This document shows positions 24,727-33,704 of a stretch of 64,000 nucleotides of DNA, piece after piece. Every line of letters begins with the position of its first letter. Position 1 is the stretch's first letter. This DNA is from JAEUPI01 sp044222685 (GTDB lineage: Bacteria; Pseudomonadota; Gammaproteobacteria; Burkholderiales; Burkholderiaceae_C). The DNA is taken from NCBI GenBank assembly GCA_044222685.1, contig JBGAMU010000003.1, forward strand, positions 23,165-87,164, written 5' to 3'. The notes below the pieces were generated by a model. That model was not told where the DNA came from and ran no database searches. It saw only the letters and a program-made list of their open reading frames with translations. The translations under genes were made by a program, and so were the position numbers.

Positions 24727-26001
24727 ATGGCACATATCGTCGTGATGGGCGCGGGCATCGGCGGCATGCCCGCGGCCTACGAACTGCGGTCGCTGCTGCC
24801 CAAGGAGCACCGTGTCACGGTGGTCAACGCGACCAGCTTCTTCCAGTTCGTGCCGTCCAACCCCTGGGTGGCGGTGGGCTGGCGCGACCGCGAGGCGGTG
24901 ACCCTGCCGATCGCGCCGTACCTGCAGAAGAAGGGCATCGAGTTCATCGGCAAACCGGTGACGGCGATCGACCCGGCGGCCAACCGCCTGACGCTCGACG
25001 ACGGACAGGCGGTCCCCTACGACTACCTGGTCATCACCACCGGTCCCAAGCTGAGTTTCGACGAGGTGCCCGGTGCCGGCCCGCATGGCGGGCACACCCA
25101 CTCGGTGTGCACCGTCGGCCACGCCGAGATGTTCTGGCAGGACTACCAGAAGTTCCTGCTCGATCCTGGCCCGATCGTGGTCGGTGCGATGCCAGGGGCC
25201 AGCTGCTTCGGGCCGGCCTACGAGTTCTCGCTGATCCTCGACACCGACCTGCGCCGCCGCAAGCTGCGCCACAAGGTGCCGATGACCTTCGTGACCGCCG
25301 AGCCGTACATCGGGCACCTGGGCCTGGGCGGTGTGGGCGACTCGAAGTCGATGCTCGAATCCGAACTGCGCAGCCATGACATCAAGTGGATCACCAACGC
25401 CAAGACCACCAAGGTCGAGGCGGGCAAGCTGTTCACCACGCAACTCGACGACCAGGGCAAGCCGATCAAGGACCACGAGATCGCGTTCAAGCTGGCCATG
25501 ATGCTGCCGGCCTTCAAGGGCGTCGACCCGGTGGCGGCGGTGGCCGACATGTGCAACCCGCGCGGCTTCGTGGTGGTCGACGAGCACCAGCGCAGCAAGA
25601 AGTACAGGAACATCTTCTCGGCCGGTGTCTGCGTGGCGATCCCGCCGGTCGAGGTGACGCCGGTGCCCAGCGGCGCGCCGAAGACCGGCTACATGATCGA
25701 GACGATGGTCACCGCGCTGGCGCACAACATCGCCGACGAGCTGGCCGGCAAGCCGGCGACCGCCAAGGCGACGTGGAACGCGATCTGCCTGGCCGACATG
25801 GGCGACACCGGCGCCGCCTTCGTCGCGCTGCCGCAGATCCCGCCGCGCAACGTCAACTGGTTCAAGAAGGGCAAGTGGGTGCACCTGGCCAAGATCGCCT
25901 TCGAGAAGTACTTCATGCGCAAGATGAAGACCGGCAACTCCGACCCGATCTACGAGAAGTACGTGCTGAAGGCGCTGGGCATCGCGCGGTTGGTGAAATA
26001 G
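24727..26001 (+). CDS. sqr: Sulfide:quinone oxidoreductase
   Basis: A 424-residue flavoprotein of the FAD-dependent disulfide reductase class. FAD binding is at GAGIGG (residues 8-13). Three catalytic cysteines, Cys128 (HSVCTVGH), Cys160 (GASCFGPAYE) and Cys354 (NAICLADMG), match the essential set in characterised Sqr proteins. It oxidises sulfide to sulfane sulfur or polysulfide and reduces quinone. There is no signal peptide; Sqr is a peripheral membrane protein and the C-terminal amphipathic region (about 375-424) is the likely anchor. An out-of-frame ATG at 24722 overlaps the start. Confidence 0.94.
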   Translation: MAHIVVMGAGIGGMPAAYELRSLLPKEHRVTVVNATSFFQFVPSNPWVAVGWRDREAVTLPIAPYLQKKGIEFIGKPVTAIDPAANRLTLDDGQAVPYDYLVITTGPKLSFDEVPGAGPHGGHTHSVCTVGHAEMFWQDYQKFLLDPGPIVVGAMPGASCFGPAYEFSLILDTDLRRRKLRHKVPMTFVTAEPYIGHLGLGGVGDSKSMLESELRSHDIKWITNAKTTKVEAGKLFTTQLDDQGKPIKDHEIAFKLAMMLPAFKGVDPVAAVADMCNPRGFVVVDEHQRSKKYRNIFSAGVCVAIPPVEVTPVPSGAPKTGYMIETMVTALAHNIADELAGKPATAKATWNAICLADMGDTGAAFVALPQIPPRNVNWFKKGKWVHLAKIAFEKYFMRKMKTGNSDPIYEKYVLKALGIARLVK

Positions 26002-26075
26002 GCCCGGGCGGCGGCGGCAGCCGCACCCGGATCGACGCGCAAGGCATCGTCGCCGGCTCGGCCTACGATCCGGGC

Positions 26076-27692
26076 ATGACAGGCAGCCTGTGCGAATGGG
26101 GATTCGAGTGGCGCCGGCGCCTCCTTCGCCTGGCCTGCGCACCGACGATCATGGCCGCGGCCTTGGTGCTGGCTGCCTGCAGCACCCCGCGGCCCGACGT
26201 GCCGTCGCCCGCCAGCCAGGCCTGGCCCCTGCCTGCCGAAACCAGGCTCGCACGGGCCTACGCCGCCCAGCTGGCTGGCCACGAAGACAAGTCCGGCGTG
26301 CATGCCCTGCCCAGCGGCATGGAGGCGCTGGGTGTCCGCGCCGCGCTTGCCGAGGCCGCACAGCACACGCTCGACCTGCAGTACTACATCCTGCGCGGCG
26401 ACACGACGACGCAGCTCCTGATGGCGCGCGTGCTGCGCGCGGCTCAGCGTGGCGTGCGCGTGCGGTTGCTGGTCGACGACCTGGACGCAGCCGGCAAGGA
26501 TCTCGATCTCGCCATGCTCGCCGCATCGGCGAACGTCGAGGTTCGCGTCTTCAACCCGTTCGCCAGCCGCGGCGCCTTCGGCCTGCCGCAGGTCCTCGAA
26601 TTCATCGGCAGCGGCCGGCGCCTCAACCGGCGCATGCACAACAAGCTCTGGGTCGCCGACAACGCGATGGCGGTGATCGGTGGGCGCAACCTCGGCGACG
26701 AGTACTTCGATGCCAGCGGCGAGGTCAACTTCAGCGACCTCGACATGCTCGTGGCCGGTCCTGCGGTGGGCGAGATCTCTCGCAGCTTCGATGCCTACTG
26801 GAACAGCCCGTGGGCGGTGCCGATCCAGGCCTTCGTCCCGGCGTTGCCGGGTCCCGACGAGCTGGCCCTCTTCGAGCTGGACCTGCGTACGCGGGTTGAT
26901 GGTTTTCGGGACGGGGACTACGCGCGCGCCCTGCGCGAAAGCGGTCTCGGCATCGCCTTGCGTTCCGGCAACATCCCGCTGACAGTGGCGCCGGTGGAGG
27001 TCTTCGCCGACCGGCCGGAGAAGGTGGTCGCAGAGACCTCGGACGGCGGCCAATCCTTGTTCGCCGCGCGAATCCGCCCCATCGTCGCCAAGGCCACACG
27101 CGAGCTGATCCTCATCTCGCCGTACTTCATCCCCAGCGACGAAGGACTCGAGGCACTGGGCGCGGTGGCGCGCCGTGGCGTGCGTGTGCGCGTGCTGACG
27201 AACTCGCTCGCCTCGGCCGACGTGGTGCCGCTCGCCCACGCGGGCTACGCTCGCCGGCGCGAGCGACTGCTCGCTGCCGGCCTGGAACTGCACGAGATGC
27301 GCCCCGAGCGACCGGCGTCGATCCGCGGTCGCCTCGGCAGAGCCTCGGGCGCCTACCTGCACACCAAGGCGATCGTCATCGACCGCCGGCACGTGGTGGT
27401 CGGCTCGATGAACCTCGACCCCCGATCGCGCCAGTCCAACACCGAGATCGGCCTGTCGATCCAGAGCCTCGAGGTCGGCCAGTCGATTGGCCGGCTGTTC
27501 GATGATGCCGTGCGTCCGTCGCACGCGTTCGCCGTCAGCCTGGTCGGCGCCGATGGCGGCACGCCGCAGATTCGCTGGTCGACCGAGGAGAACGGGCGGG
27601 CCGTGATCTACGACACCGAGCCGCTGGTCAGCGTCTGGCGGCGGCTGTTCTCGCGGCTGCTCGGTGCGATCGCGCCGGAGGATCTGCTGTAG
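26076..27692 (+). CDS. clsC: Phospholipase D-type cardiolipin synthase C-like lipoprotein
   Basis: A 538-residue protein with two HKD motifs: HNKLWVADNAMAVIGGRN (about residue 187) and HTKAIVIDRRHVVVGSMN (about residue 428). The N-terminus has a lipobox-like LVLAACS, which implies a lipoprotein anchored on the periplasmic side. ClsC-type enzymes make cardiolipin from phosphatidylglycerol and phosphatidylethanolamine; the substrate here is not shown by sequence. The open frame upstream of ATG 26076 lies antisense to or within sqr and is not used. It is unrelated to the sulfur genes. Confidence 0.85.
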   Translation: MTGSLCEWGFEWRRRLLRLACAPTIMAAALVLAACSTPRPDVPSPASQAWPLPAETRLARAYAAQLAGHEDKSGVHALPSGMEALGVRAALAEAAQHTLDLQYYILRGDTTTQLLMARVLRAAQRGVRVRLLVDDLDAAGKDLDLAMLAASANVEVRVFNPFASRGAFGLPQVLEFIGSGRRLNRRMHNKLWVADNAMAVIGGRNLGDEYFDASGEVNFSDLDMLVAGPAVGEISRSFDAYWNSPWAVPIQAFVPALPGPDELALFELDLRTRVDGFRDGDYARALRESGLGIALRSGNIPLTVAPVEVFADRPEKVVAETSDGGQSLFAARIRPIVAKATRELILISPYFIPSDEGLEALGAVARRGVRVRVLTNSLASADVVPLAHAGYARRRERLLAAGLELHEMRPERPASIRGRLGRASGAYLHTKAIVIDRRHVVVGSMNLDPRSRQSNTEIGLSIQSLEVGQSIGRLFDDAVRPSHAFAVSLVGADGGTPQIRWSTEENGRAVIYDTEPLVSVWRRLFSRLLGAIAPEDLL

Positions 27693-27739
27693 CGCAGCGG
27701 GCGATCCCTGTATCCGGCCGCGCGCGTGCCGCCCGATCT

Positions 27740-27756
27740 GCCGCCTCGACGGCGGC
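27740..27756. terminator. Hairpin between convergent clsC and cbbY
   Basis: GCCGCC-TCGAC-GGCGGC forms a perfect 6-bp stem with a 5-base loop in the 72-base gap between two convergent genes. There is no T run on either side, so intrinsic termination is uncertain. Confidence 0.3.
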
Positions 27757-27764
27757 CGCACCGG

Positions 27765-28541
27765 TCAGAACGACTGCGACACCGAGTCCATCTGCGCACA
27801 CCAGTCGCGCAGGTTGTCCAGGCCGACCGGCGCGTCATCGTCGCCACCGGCGCAACGCGGCTGCCAGCCGCGCCGTGTGTGCAGGCCCGGCCCGATGGCG
27901 ATCGCCCCATCGATGGTGGCGGTGGCGAAGTACACACTGCGCGGCACCACCACCGGCACGTGCGCAGCGCGCGCGGCCGCCACGCCACCCGGAGAATCCT
28001 CGATCGCGACAGCCTCCAGCGGCTCCATCGCCAGCTGTCGAAGGCATGACTTGTAGGCTTCGGGGTGCGGCTTCTTGTCGCGCACGTCCTCGCCGCACAC
28101 GATGGCGGCGAAGCGCTTGTGCCACGCGGCACCGAACTGCAGTCGGAGCAGCGCATCGACGTTGACACGACTGGTGGTGGTGACGATGGCCTGGCGCAGG
28201 CCAGCGCGTTGCGCGTCTTCCATCAGCTCGGCGACGCCCGGTCGCAGGGCAATCGGCTGTCGGGCCAGCAGGCTGGCATACAGCGCGTTCTTGCGCGCGT
28301 GCAGGTCACGCGCCAGCTGCTCGCGTTCGCCGGCCAGGACCGGTGCGTCGCGGCGGCCTGCCATGTCATGCAGGATGCGCTCGCGCCCGCCGGTGATGCG
28401 CAACAGATCGCCGTAGTGCTCGACGCTCCAGCGCCACGGCAGACCCAGGGCCTCGAAGGCCTGGTTGAACGCCACGCGGTGACCGTCGCGTTCGGTCTCG
28501 GCCAGCGTGCCGTCGACGTCCCACAGGATGGCCTTCAACAT
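27765..28541 (-). CDS. cbbY: CbbY, xylulose-1,5-bisphosphate phosphatase (HAD)
   Basis: A 258-residue HAD-family phosphatase with motif I DVDGTLAETERDGHR and the cap segment AFNQAFEALGLPWRW that is typical of CbbY. Motif II is IVTTTSR, motif III KKPHPEAY and motif IV IEDSPGGV. CbbY removes xylulose-1,5-bisphosphate, an inhibitor produced by RuBisCO misfire. It is the last gene of the cbb operon, five bases after the aldolase gene. Phosphoglycolate phosphatase CbbZ is the alternative, but the motif spacing fits CbbY. Confidence 0.88.
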   Translation of the reverse strand: MLKAILWDVDGTLAETERDGHRVAFNQAFEALGLPWRWSVEHYGDLLRITGGRERILHDMAGRRDAPVLAGEREQLARDLHARKNALYASLLARQPIALRPGVAELMEDAQRAGLRQAIVTTTSRVNVDALLRLQFGAAWHKRFAAIVCGEDVRDKKPHPEAYKSCLRQLAMEPLEAVAIEDSPGGVAAARAAHVPVVVPRSVYFATATIDGAIAIGPGLHTRRGWQPRCAGGDDDAPVGLDNLRDWCAQMDSVSQSF

Positions 28542-28546
28542 GATGC

Positions 28547-29584
28547 CTACCGGTAGCGCCGCGTCATCGCCTCGAGCGCGATGGGTTTTATGCGGTCGGC
28601 CCAGCCGGCACAACCGAATGCCTCGAAGCGCGCCTGGCAGATGCCCTGGGCCGCCTGGCGCGCGGCGATCAGCGCCTTGCGTGGATCGAACTCGCCCGGC
28701 TGCTCGGCGAAGGTCTTGCGCATCGCGCCGGTCATTGCCAGGCGGATGTCGGTATCGATGTTGACCTTGCGCACGCCGCTCTTGATGCCGCGCTGGATCT
28801 CCTCGACCGGCACGCCGAAGGTCTGCTTGATGTCGCCGCCGTACTGGCGAATGATGGCCAGCCACTCCTGCGGCACGCTGGAGCTGCCGTGCATCACCAG
28901 GTGCGTATCCGGGATCTGCGCGTGGATCGCCGCGATGCGGTGAATCGCCAGGATGTCACCGGTGGGCTGGCGGCTGAACTTGTAGGCGCCATGGCTGGTG
29001 CCGATGGCGATCGCCAGCGCATCGACCTGGGTCGCGGCCACGAACGCCTTCGCCTGCACCGGGTCGGTCAGCAGCATGTCGTGGCTGAGCTTGCCGGCGG
29101 CACCGACACCGTCTTCCTCGCCGGCCTCGCCGGTCTCGAGCGAGCCGAGGCAGCCGAGCTCGCCTTCGACCGACACGCCCACCGCATGCGCCATCTCGCA
29201 GACGCGCCGCGTCACCTCGACGTTGTAGTCGTAGGAGGCCGGTGTCTTGGCGTCCTCCTTCAGCGAGCCGTCCATCATCACGCTGGTGAAGCCCGAGCGG
29301 ATCGACTGCTGGCACACCGCCGGCGAGGTGCCGTGGTCCTGGTGCAGCACGACCGGAATGTCCGGGTGATTCTCGACCGCCGCCAACACCATATGGCGCA
29401 GGTACGGCTCACCGGCGTACTTGCGCGCGCCGGCCGAGGCCTGCAGGATCACCGGGCTGCGCGTCGCTTGCGCCGCTTCCATGATGGCCTGGATCTGCTC
29501 CAGGTTGTTGACGTTGAAGGCCGGCACGCCGTAGCCGTGTTCGGCGGCATGGTCGAGCAGTTGTCGCAAGGAGATGAATGCCAT
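28547..29584 (-). CDS. cbbA: Class II fructose-bisphosphate aldolase
   Basis: A 345-residue zinc aldolase with VVLHQDHG, GELGCLGSLETGEAG, IAIGTSHGAYKF and LVMHGSSSVP carrying the metal and substrate ligands, and KVNIDTDIRLA near the C-terminus. In the Calvin cycle it condenses triose phosphates to fructose-1,6-bisphosphate and sedoheptulose-1,7-bisphosphate. The start is preceded by GAGGTG. It lies 54 bases after cbbT. Confidence 0.96.
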   Translation of the reverse strand: MAFISLRQLLDHAAEHGYGVPAFNVNNLEQIQAIMEAAQATRSPVILQASAGARKYAGEPYLRHMVLAAVENHPDIPVVLHQDHGTSPAVCQQSIRSGFTSVMMDGSLKEDAKTPASYDYNVEVTRRVCEMAHAVGVSVEGELGCLGSLETGEAGEEDGVGAAGKLSHDMLLTDPVQAKAFVAATQVDALAIAIGTSHGAYKFSRQPTGDILAIHRIAAIHAQIPDTHLVMHGSSSVPQEWLAIIRQYGGDIKQTFGVPVEEIQRGIKSGVRKVNIDTDIRLAMTGAMRKTFAEQPGEFDPRKALIAARQAAQGICQARFEAFGCAGWADRIKPIALEAMTRRYR

Positions 29585-29638
29585 CGAGCACCTCGTGGGA
29601 TGGAAATCAGCGCAGGCCCGCGGCGGCCCTGTGCCCGG

Positions 29639-31678
29639 TCACGGCGCGACCGTGCAGCAGCGCTGCACCAGATCGGCGAGTGCGATAGGCGTCAGTCCGA
29701 AGTGCTCGAACACGGCGGCGGCCGGCGCCGACTCGCCGTAGCTGTCGACACCGAGCGCTGCGCGGCAGTCGTACTGACCCCACCAACGCGTGACGCCGGC
29801 TTCGACGCCGATGCGGGGCCAATCACGGCCGCCCAGGACAGCCCTGCGATACACCGCGTCCTGACGGTCGAACAGCGTTGTCGACGGCAGCGACACCACG
29901 CGCACCGGCACGCCGCGCGCATCGAGCAGCGCCTGCGCGGCCATCGCCAATGCCACCTCCGAACCGGTGGCCAGGATGGCCGCCACCGCGTGCGGCCGAT
30001 CGCTCAACACGTAGCCGCCGCGTGCGATGTCGGCCACCTGCTGGGCGCTGCGGGTCTGCGCCGGCAGGTTCTGCCGCGACAGCAGCAACGCACTCGGCCG
30101 CTGCGCACTCGTCACCGCGCTCAGCCAGGCCACCGCGGTCTCGGCCGCGTCGCACGGCCGCCAGACCTCGAGGTTGGGGATCACGCGCAGGCTCGCCGCG
30201 TGTTCGACGCTCTGATGCGTGGGGCCATCCTCGCCGAGGCCGATCGAGTCGTGGGTGAACACGTGCACCACGCGCTGCTTCATCAGCGCCGCCATGCGGA
30301 CCGCGTTGCGGCTGTAGTCGCTGAAGGTGAGGAAGGTGCCCCCGTACGGAATGAAGCCGCCGTGCAGCGCCATGCCGTTCATGATCGCGGCCATGCCGAA
30401 CTCGCGCACGCCGTAGTTGATGTGGCGGCCGCCCTTGGCACCGCCGCGCACCGCGCCACAGCCGGGAAAGTCGGTCAGGTTCGAGCCGGTCAGGTCGGCG
30501 CTGCCGCCGATCATCGCGGGCCACCTGGGCGCCAGCATCGACAGCACCTTCTGCGAGGCCTTGCGCGTGGCCAGCGTCTCCGCGCTGTGGCCGAACTCGG
30601 CCATGACACGCTCGCGCGTGGCCTCGAAGTCGTCCGGCCATGCATTGCCGAGACGGCGCTCCAATGCATCGGCCAGGTCGGGAAACGCCGCGCGGTAGGC
30701 CGCCAGCCGTGCACGCCAGGCGGCTTCGTGTGCGGCGCCGCGCTCGCGCGCGTCCCAGCGGGCGGCGATCTGCGACGGGATCTCGAATGGCGCGTGCGGC
30801 CACTCGATGGCCTCGCGCGTGCGGCGAATCTCGTCGGCGCCGAGCGGCTCGCCGTGCGCCTTCGCGCTGCCGGCGCGCCCCGGCGATCCACGACCGATGG
30901 TGGTGCGGCAGACGATCAGCGTGGGCTTGTCCGCGCTGTTGCCGGCCTGGGTGAGAGCCGCATCGATCGCGTCGACATCGTGGCCGTCGATGGGGCCGAT
31001 CACCTGCCAGCCATAGGCGCGAAAGCGTGCCGGCGTGTCGTCGATGAACCAGTCCTTCACCGCGCCGTCGATCGAGATGCCGTTGTCGTCGTACAGCACG
31101 ATCAGCTTGCGCAGCTGCCACACACCGGCCAGTGCGCAGGCCTCGTGGCTGATGCCCTCCATCAGGCAGCCGTCGCCGATGAAGGCATAGGTGCGATGGT
31201 CGACGATCGCATGGCCGGGCCGGTTGAATTCGTCGGCCAGCAGCTTCTCGGCCAGCGCCATGCCGACCGCGTTGGCGATGCCCTGGCCGAGCGGCCCGGT
31301 GGTGGTTTCCACGCCGGGTGTCAGTCCGACCTCGGGGTGGCCCGGGGTCTTGCTGTGCAGTTGCCGGAAGCGCTGCAGTTCGGCCATCGGCAGCGCGTAG
31401 CCGGTGAGGTGCAGCAGCGCGTACAGCAGCATCGACGCGTGACCGTTGCTCAGCACGAAACGGTCGCGGTCGGGCCACTGCGGGTTGGCCGGGTTGTGCC
31501 GCAGGTGACGGTGCCACAACGCGACCGCCATCTCGGCCATGCCCATCGGCGCGCCAGGATGGCCGGAATTGGCCTGCTGCACGGCATCCATCGCCAGCGC
31601 ACGCAAAGCGCCGGCCAGTGGCTCGCGGCGGCCGTTGTCGGCGCGGATCACGCGGTCGGTCGAGGCGCTGCTGCTCAT
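29639..31678 (-). CDS. cbbT: Transketolase (Calvin-cycle copy)
   Basis: A 679-residue transketolase. Thiamine-diphosphate binding is at IGDGCLMEGISHEACALAG, substrate contacts at ANSGHPGAPMG, and the pyrimidine domain at YGVREFGMAAIMNG and FTHDSIGLGEDGPTHQ. ATG 31678 (MSSSAST) is preferred to 31702 because it follows cbbP by 13 bases and gives the family length. The enzyme regenerates ribulose-5-phosphate precursors. Confidence 0.95.
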   Translation of the reverse strand: MSSSASTDRVIRADNGRREPLAGALRALAMDAVQQANSGHPGAPMGMAEMAVALWHRHLRHNPANPQWPDRDRFVLSNGHASMLLYALLHLTGYALPMAELQRFRQLHSKTPGHPEVGLTPGVETTTGPLGQGIANAVGMALAEKLLADEFNRPGHAIVDHRTYAFIGDGCLMEGISHEACALAGVWQLRKLIVLYDDNGISIDGAVKDWFIDDTPARFRAYGWQVIGPIDGHDVDAIDAALTQAGNSADKPTLIVCRTTIGRGSPGRAGSAKAHGEPLGADEIRRTREAIEWPHAPFEIPSQIAARWDARERGAAHEAAWRARLAAYRAAFPDLADALERRLGNAWPDDFEATRERVMAEFGHSAETLATRKASQKVLSMLAPRWPAMIGGSADLTGSNLTDFPGCGAVRGGAKGGRHINYGVREFGMAAIMNGMALHGGFIPYGGTFLTFSDYSRNAVRMAALMKQRVVHVFTHDSIGLGEDGPTHQSVEHAASLRVIPNLEVWRPCDAAETAVAWLSAVTSAQRPSALLLSRQNLPAQTRSAQQVADIARGGYVLSDRPHAVAAILATGSEVALAMAAQALLDARGVPVRVVSLPSTTLFDRQDAVYRRAVLGGRDWPRIGVEAGVTRWWGQYDCRAALGVDSYGESAPAAAVFEHFGLTPIALADLVQRCCTVAP

Positions 31679-31691
31679 GCCCGGCGCCTGT

Positions 31692-32576
31692 TCACAGCGC
31701 ACCGCGCGCGCGCTTGCGCCGCTCCATCATGCGCCAGATGAACGGCGTGAAGATCAGCTGCATCGCCAGCTCCATCTTGCCGCCGGGCACCACCACGGTG
31801 TTGGCGCGTGACATCCATGAGTTGTGAATCATGTTCAGCAGATACGGGAAGTCGATGCCCTTGGGGTTGGCGAAGCGGATCACGCAGATGCTCTCGTCGG
31901 GCGACGGGATGTCGCGCGCGATGAACGGGTTGCTCGTGTCGACGCAGGGCACGCGCTGGAAGTTCACGTGCGTGTGGGTGAACTGCGGACAGATGTAGTT
32001 CACGTAGTCGGGCATGCGGCGCAGGATGGTGTCGGTGACGGCCTCGGTGGAGTAGCCGCGCTGCTTCTTGTCGCGCCACAGCTTCTGGATCCACTCCAGG
32101 TTGATCACCGGAACCACACCGATCAGCAGGTCGGGATGGCGGGCGATGTTCACATCGTCGGTGACGACCGCGCCATGCAAGCCCTCGTAGAACAGCAAGT
32201 CGGTGTCGGCCGGCAGGCTCTCCCACGGCGTGAAGGTGCCGGGCTCCTGCTTGTACGGTGCGGCTTCGTCGGCGTTGTGCAGGTACTTGCGCTGCTGCCC
32301 GGTGCCCGACTCGCCATAACTGTGGAACAGCCGCTCCAGTTCGGCGAACAGGTTGTTCTCCGGGCCGAAGTGGCTGAAGTTGTGGTTGCCCGCGCGCTCG
32401 GCCTCGGCCTGGCGGCGCTTCATCTCCAGTCGGTCGTAGCGATGGAAGCTGTCGCCTTCGATGACCGCGGCCGTGATGCCCTCGCGGCGGAAGATGGTTT
32501 CGAAGGTGCGCGTCACCGATGTGGTGCCGGCGCCCGACGAGCCGGTGATGGCAATGATGGGGTGCTTCTCGGACAT
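31692..32576 (-). CDS. cbbP: Phosphoribulokinase (class I, bacterial)
   Basis: A 294-residue kinase with the P-loop GSSGAGTTSV (residues 12-21), the ribulose-phosphate region RYDRLEMKRRQAEAER, and LFYEGLHGAVV. The length is that of the octameric proteobacterial class, which is commonly NADH-activated. It makes ribulose-1,5-bisphosphate. The gene is 12 bases after cbbF. Confidence 0.96.
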   Translation of the reverse strand: MSEKHPIIAITGSSGAGTTSVTRTFETIFRREGITAAVIEGDSFHRYDRLEMKRRQAEAERAGNHNFSHFGPENNLFAELERLFHSYGESGTGQQRKYLHNADEAAPYKQEPGTFTPWESLPADTDLLFYEGLHGAVVTDDVNIARHPDLLIGVVPVINLEWIQKLWRDKKQRGYSTEAVTDTILRRMPDYVNYICPQFTHTHVNFQRVPCVDTSNPFIARDIPSPDESICVIRFANPKGIDFPYLLNMIHNSWMSRANTVVVPGGKMELAMQLIFTPFIWRMMERRKRARGAL

Positions 32577-32588
32577 GACGTGCTTCTC

Positions 32589-33683
32589 TCAATCGCGAAA
32601 CAGGCTGCGCGCGGCGAACAATGGCGTGCCGGCATCGCGTGCGGCCGGCTCGTGGTGGTAGCGCTCGATGCGCTCGACTTCGTTCTTCGAGCCGAACACC
32701 AGGCCGATGCGCTGGTGGAGCGCCGTCGGCTTGACGCCGAGCATCGGCTGGCGACCGGTGCTGGCGCGGCCGCCGGCCTGCTCCATCACGAAGCCGATCG
32801 GGTTGGCCTCGTAGAGCAGGCGCAGGCGCCCGGGCTTGGTCGCGTCCTTGGTGTCGCGCGGATACAGGAACACGCCGCCGCGCATCAGGATGCGGTGCGC
32901 CTCGGCCACCATCGAGGCGATCCAGCGCATGTTGAAGTCGCGGCCGCGTGGTCCGGTCTTGCCGGCCAGGCACTCGTCGACGTAGCGTTTGACCGGCGGT
33001 TCCCAGAAGCGGCTGTTCGAGGTGTTGATCGCGAACTCGTGCGTATCGGCCGGAACCTGGATGTTCGGGTGGGTCAGCACGAACTCGCCCAGGTTCGGGT
33101 TGAGCGTGAAGCCGGCCACGCCGTTGCCGACCGACAGCACCAGCATCGTGGTCGGCCCGTACAGCGCGTAGCCGGCGGCCACCTGCGTGGCGCCGGGCTG
33201 CAGGAAGTCGGCCTCGGTCACGTCGCGGCCGCTGTCGACCACGTCCTGCGGCGCGCGCAGCACCGAGAAGATGCTGCCGACCGAGACATTGACGTCGATG
33301 TTGCTCGAGCCGTCGAGCGGGTCGAAGGCGAGCAGGTACTTGCCGCGCGAGTAGCTCGGCGGGATCTGCATCGGCTGCTCCATCTCCTCGGAGGCCATGC
33401 CGGCGAGGTGGCCGTTCCACTCGTTCATGCGCACGAAGATCTCGTTGCTCAGCACGTCCAGCGGCTTCTGCACCTCGCCCTGCACGTTCAACTCGCCCGC
33501 GGGCGGTGGTGGCGCCTGCGTCATCGAGTCGCCGAGGCTGCCGAAGGCGACGATGCGCGCGATCGCCTTGCAGGCCAGCGAGACGTCGAGGATCAACGCG
33601 TTCAGGTCGCCGCTGGCCTGCGGATAGCGCCGGCGCTCCTCGATCAGGTAGCGCGTCAGGGTCCAGCGTTTCGACAGCGGCAT
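32589..33683 (-). CDS. cbbF: Fructose-1,6-bisphosphatase class I
   Basis: A 364-residue phosphatase with the metal-binding DPLDGSSNIDVN and the sugar-binding KYIDE-type region written here as RYVDE. The GGVFLYPRDTK segment and C-terminal FGSKNEVERIERYH are family signatures. In autotrophs it often acts on both fructose- and sedoheptulose-bisphosphate. It lies 21 bases after cbbX. Confidence 0.95.
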   Translation of the reverse strand: MPLSKRWTLTRYLIEERRRYPQASGDLNALILDVSLACKAIARIVAFGSLGDSMTQAPPPPAGELNVQGEVQKPLDVLSNEIFVRMNEWNGHLAGMASEEMEQPMQIPPSYSRGKYLLAFDPLDGSSNIDVNVSVGSIFSVLRAPQDVVDSGRDVTEADFLQPGATQVAAGYALYGPTTMLVLSVGNGVAGFTLNPNLGEFVLTHPNIQVPADTHEFAINTSNSRFWEPPVKRYVDECLAGKTGPRGRDFNMRWIASMVAEAHRILMRGGVFLYPRDTKDATKPGRLRLLYEANPIGFVMEQAGGRASTGRQPMLGVKPTALHQRIGLVFGSKNEVERIERYHHEPAARDAGTPLFAARSLFRD

Positions 33684-33704
33684 GGTCGTCTTTCCGGTAT
33701 GGTT

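Noticed and set aside
26002..26030. GC-rich hairpin after sqr as terminator
   Set aside because: It is a run of GGC repeats with imperfect pairing and no T run.
25386..26075. Upstream in-frame extension of the clsC reading frame
   Set aside because: It overlaps sqr in another frame; ATG 26076 starts a proper lipoprotein signal.
28889..31741. A 950-codon open frame on the + strand
   Set aside because: It is antisense to cbbA and cbbT and has no family features.
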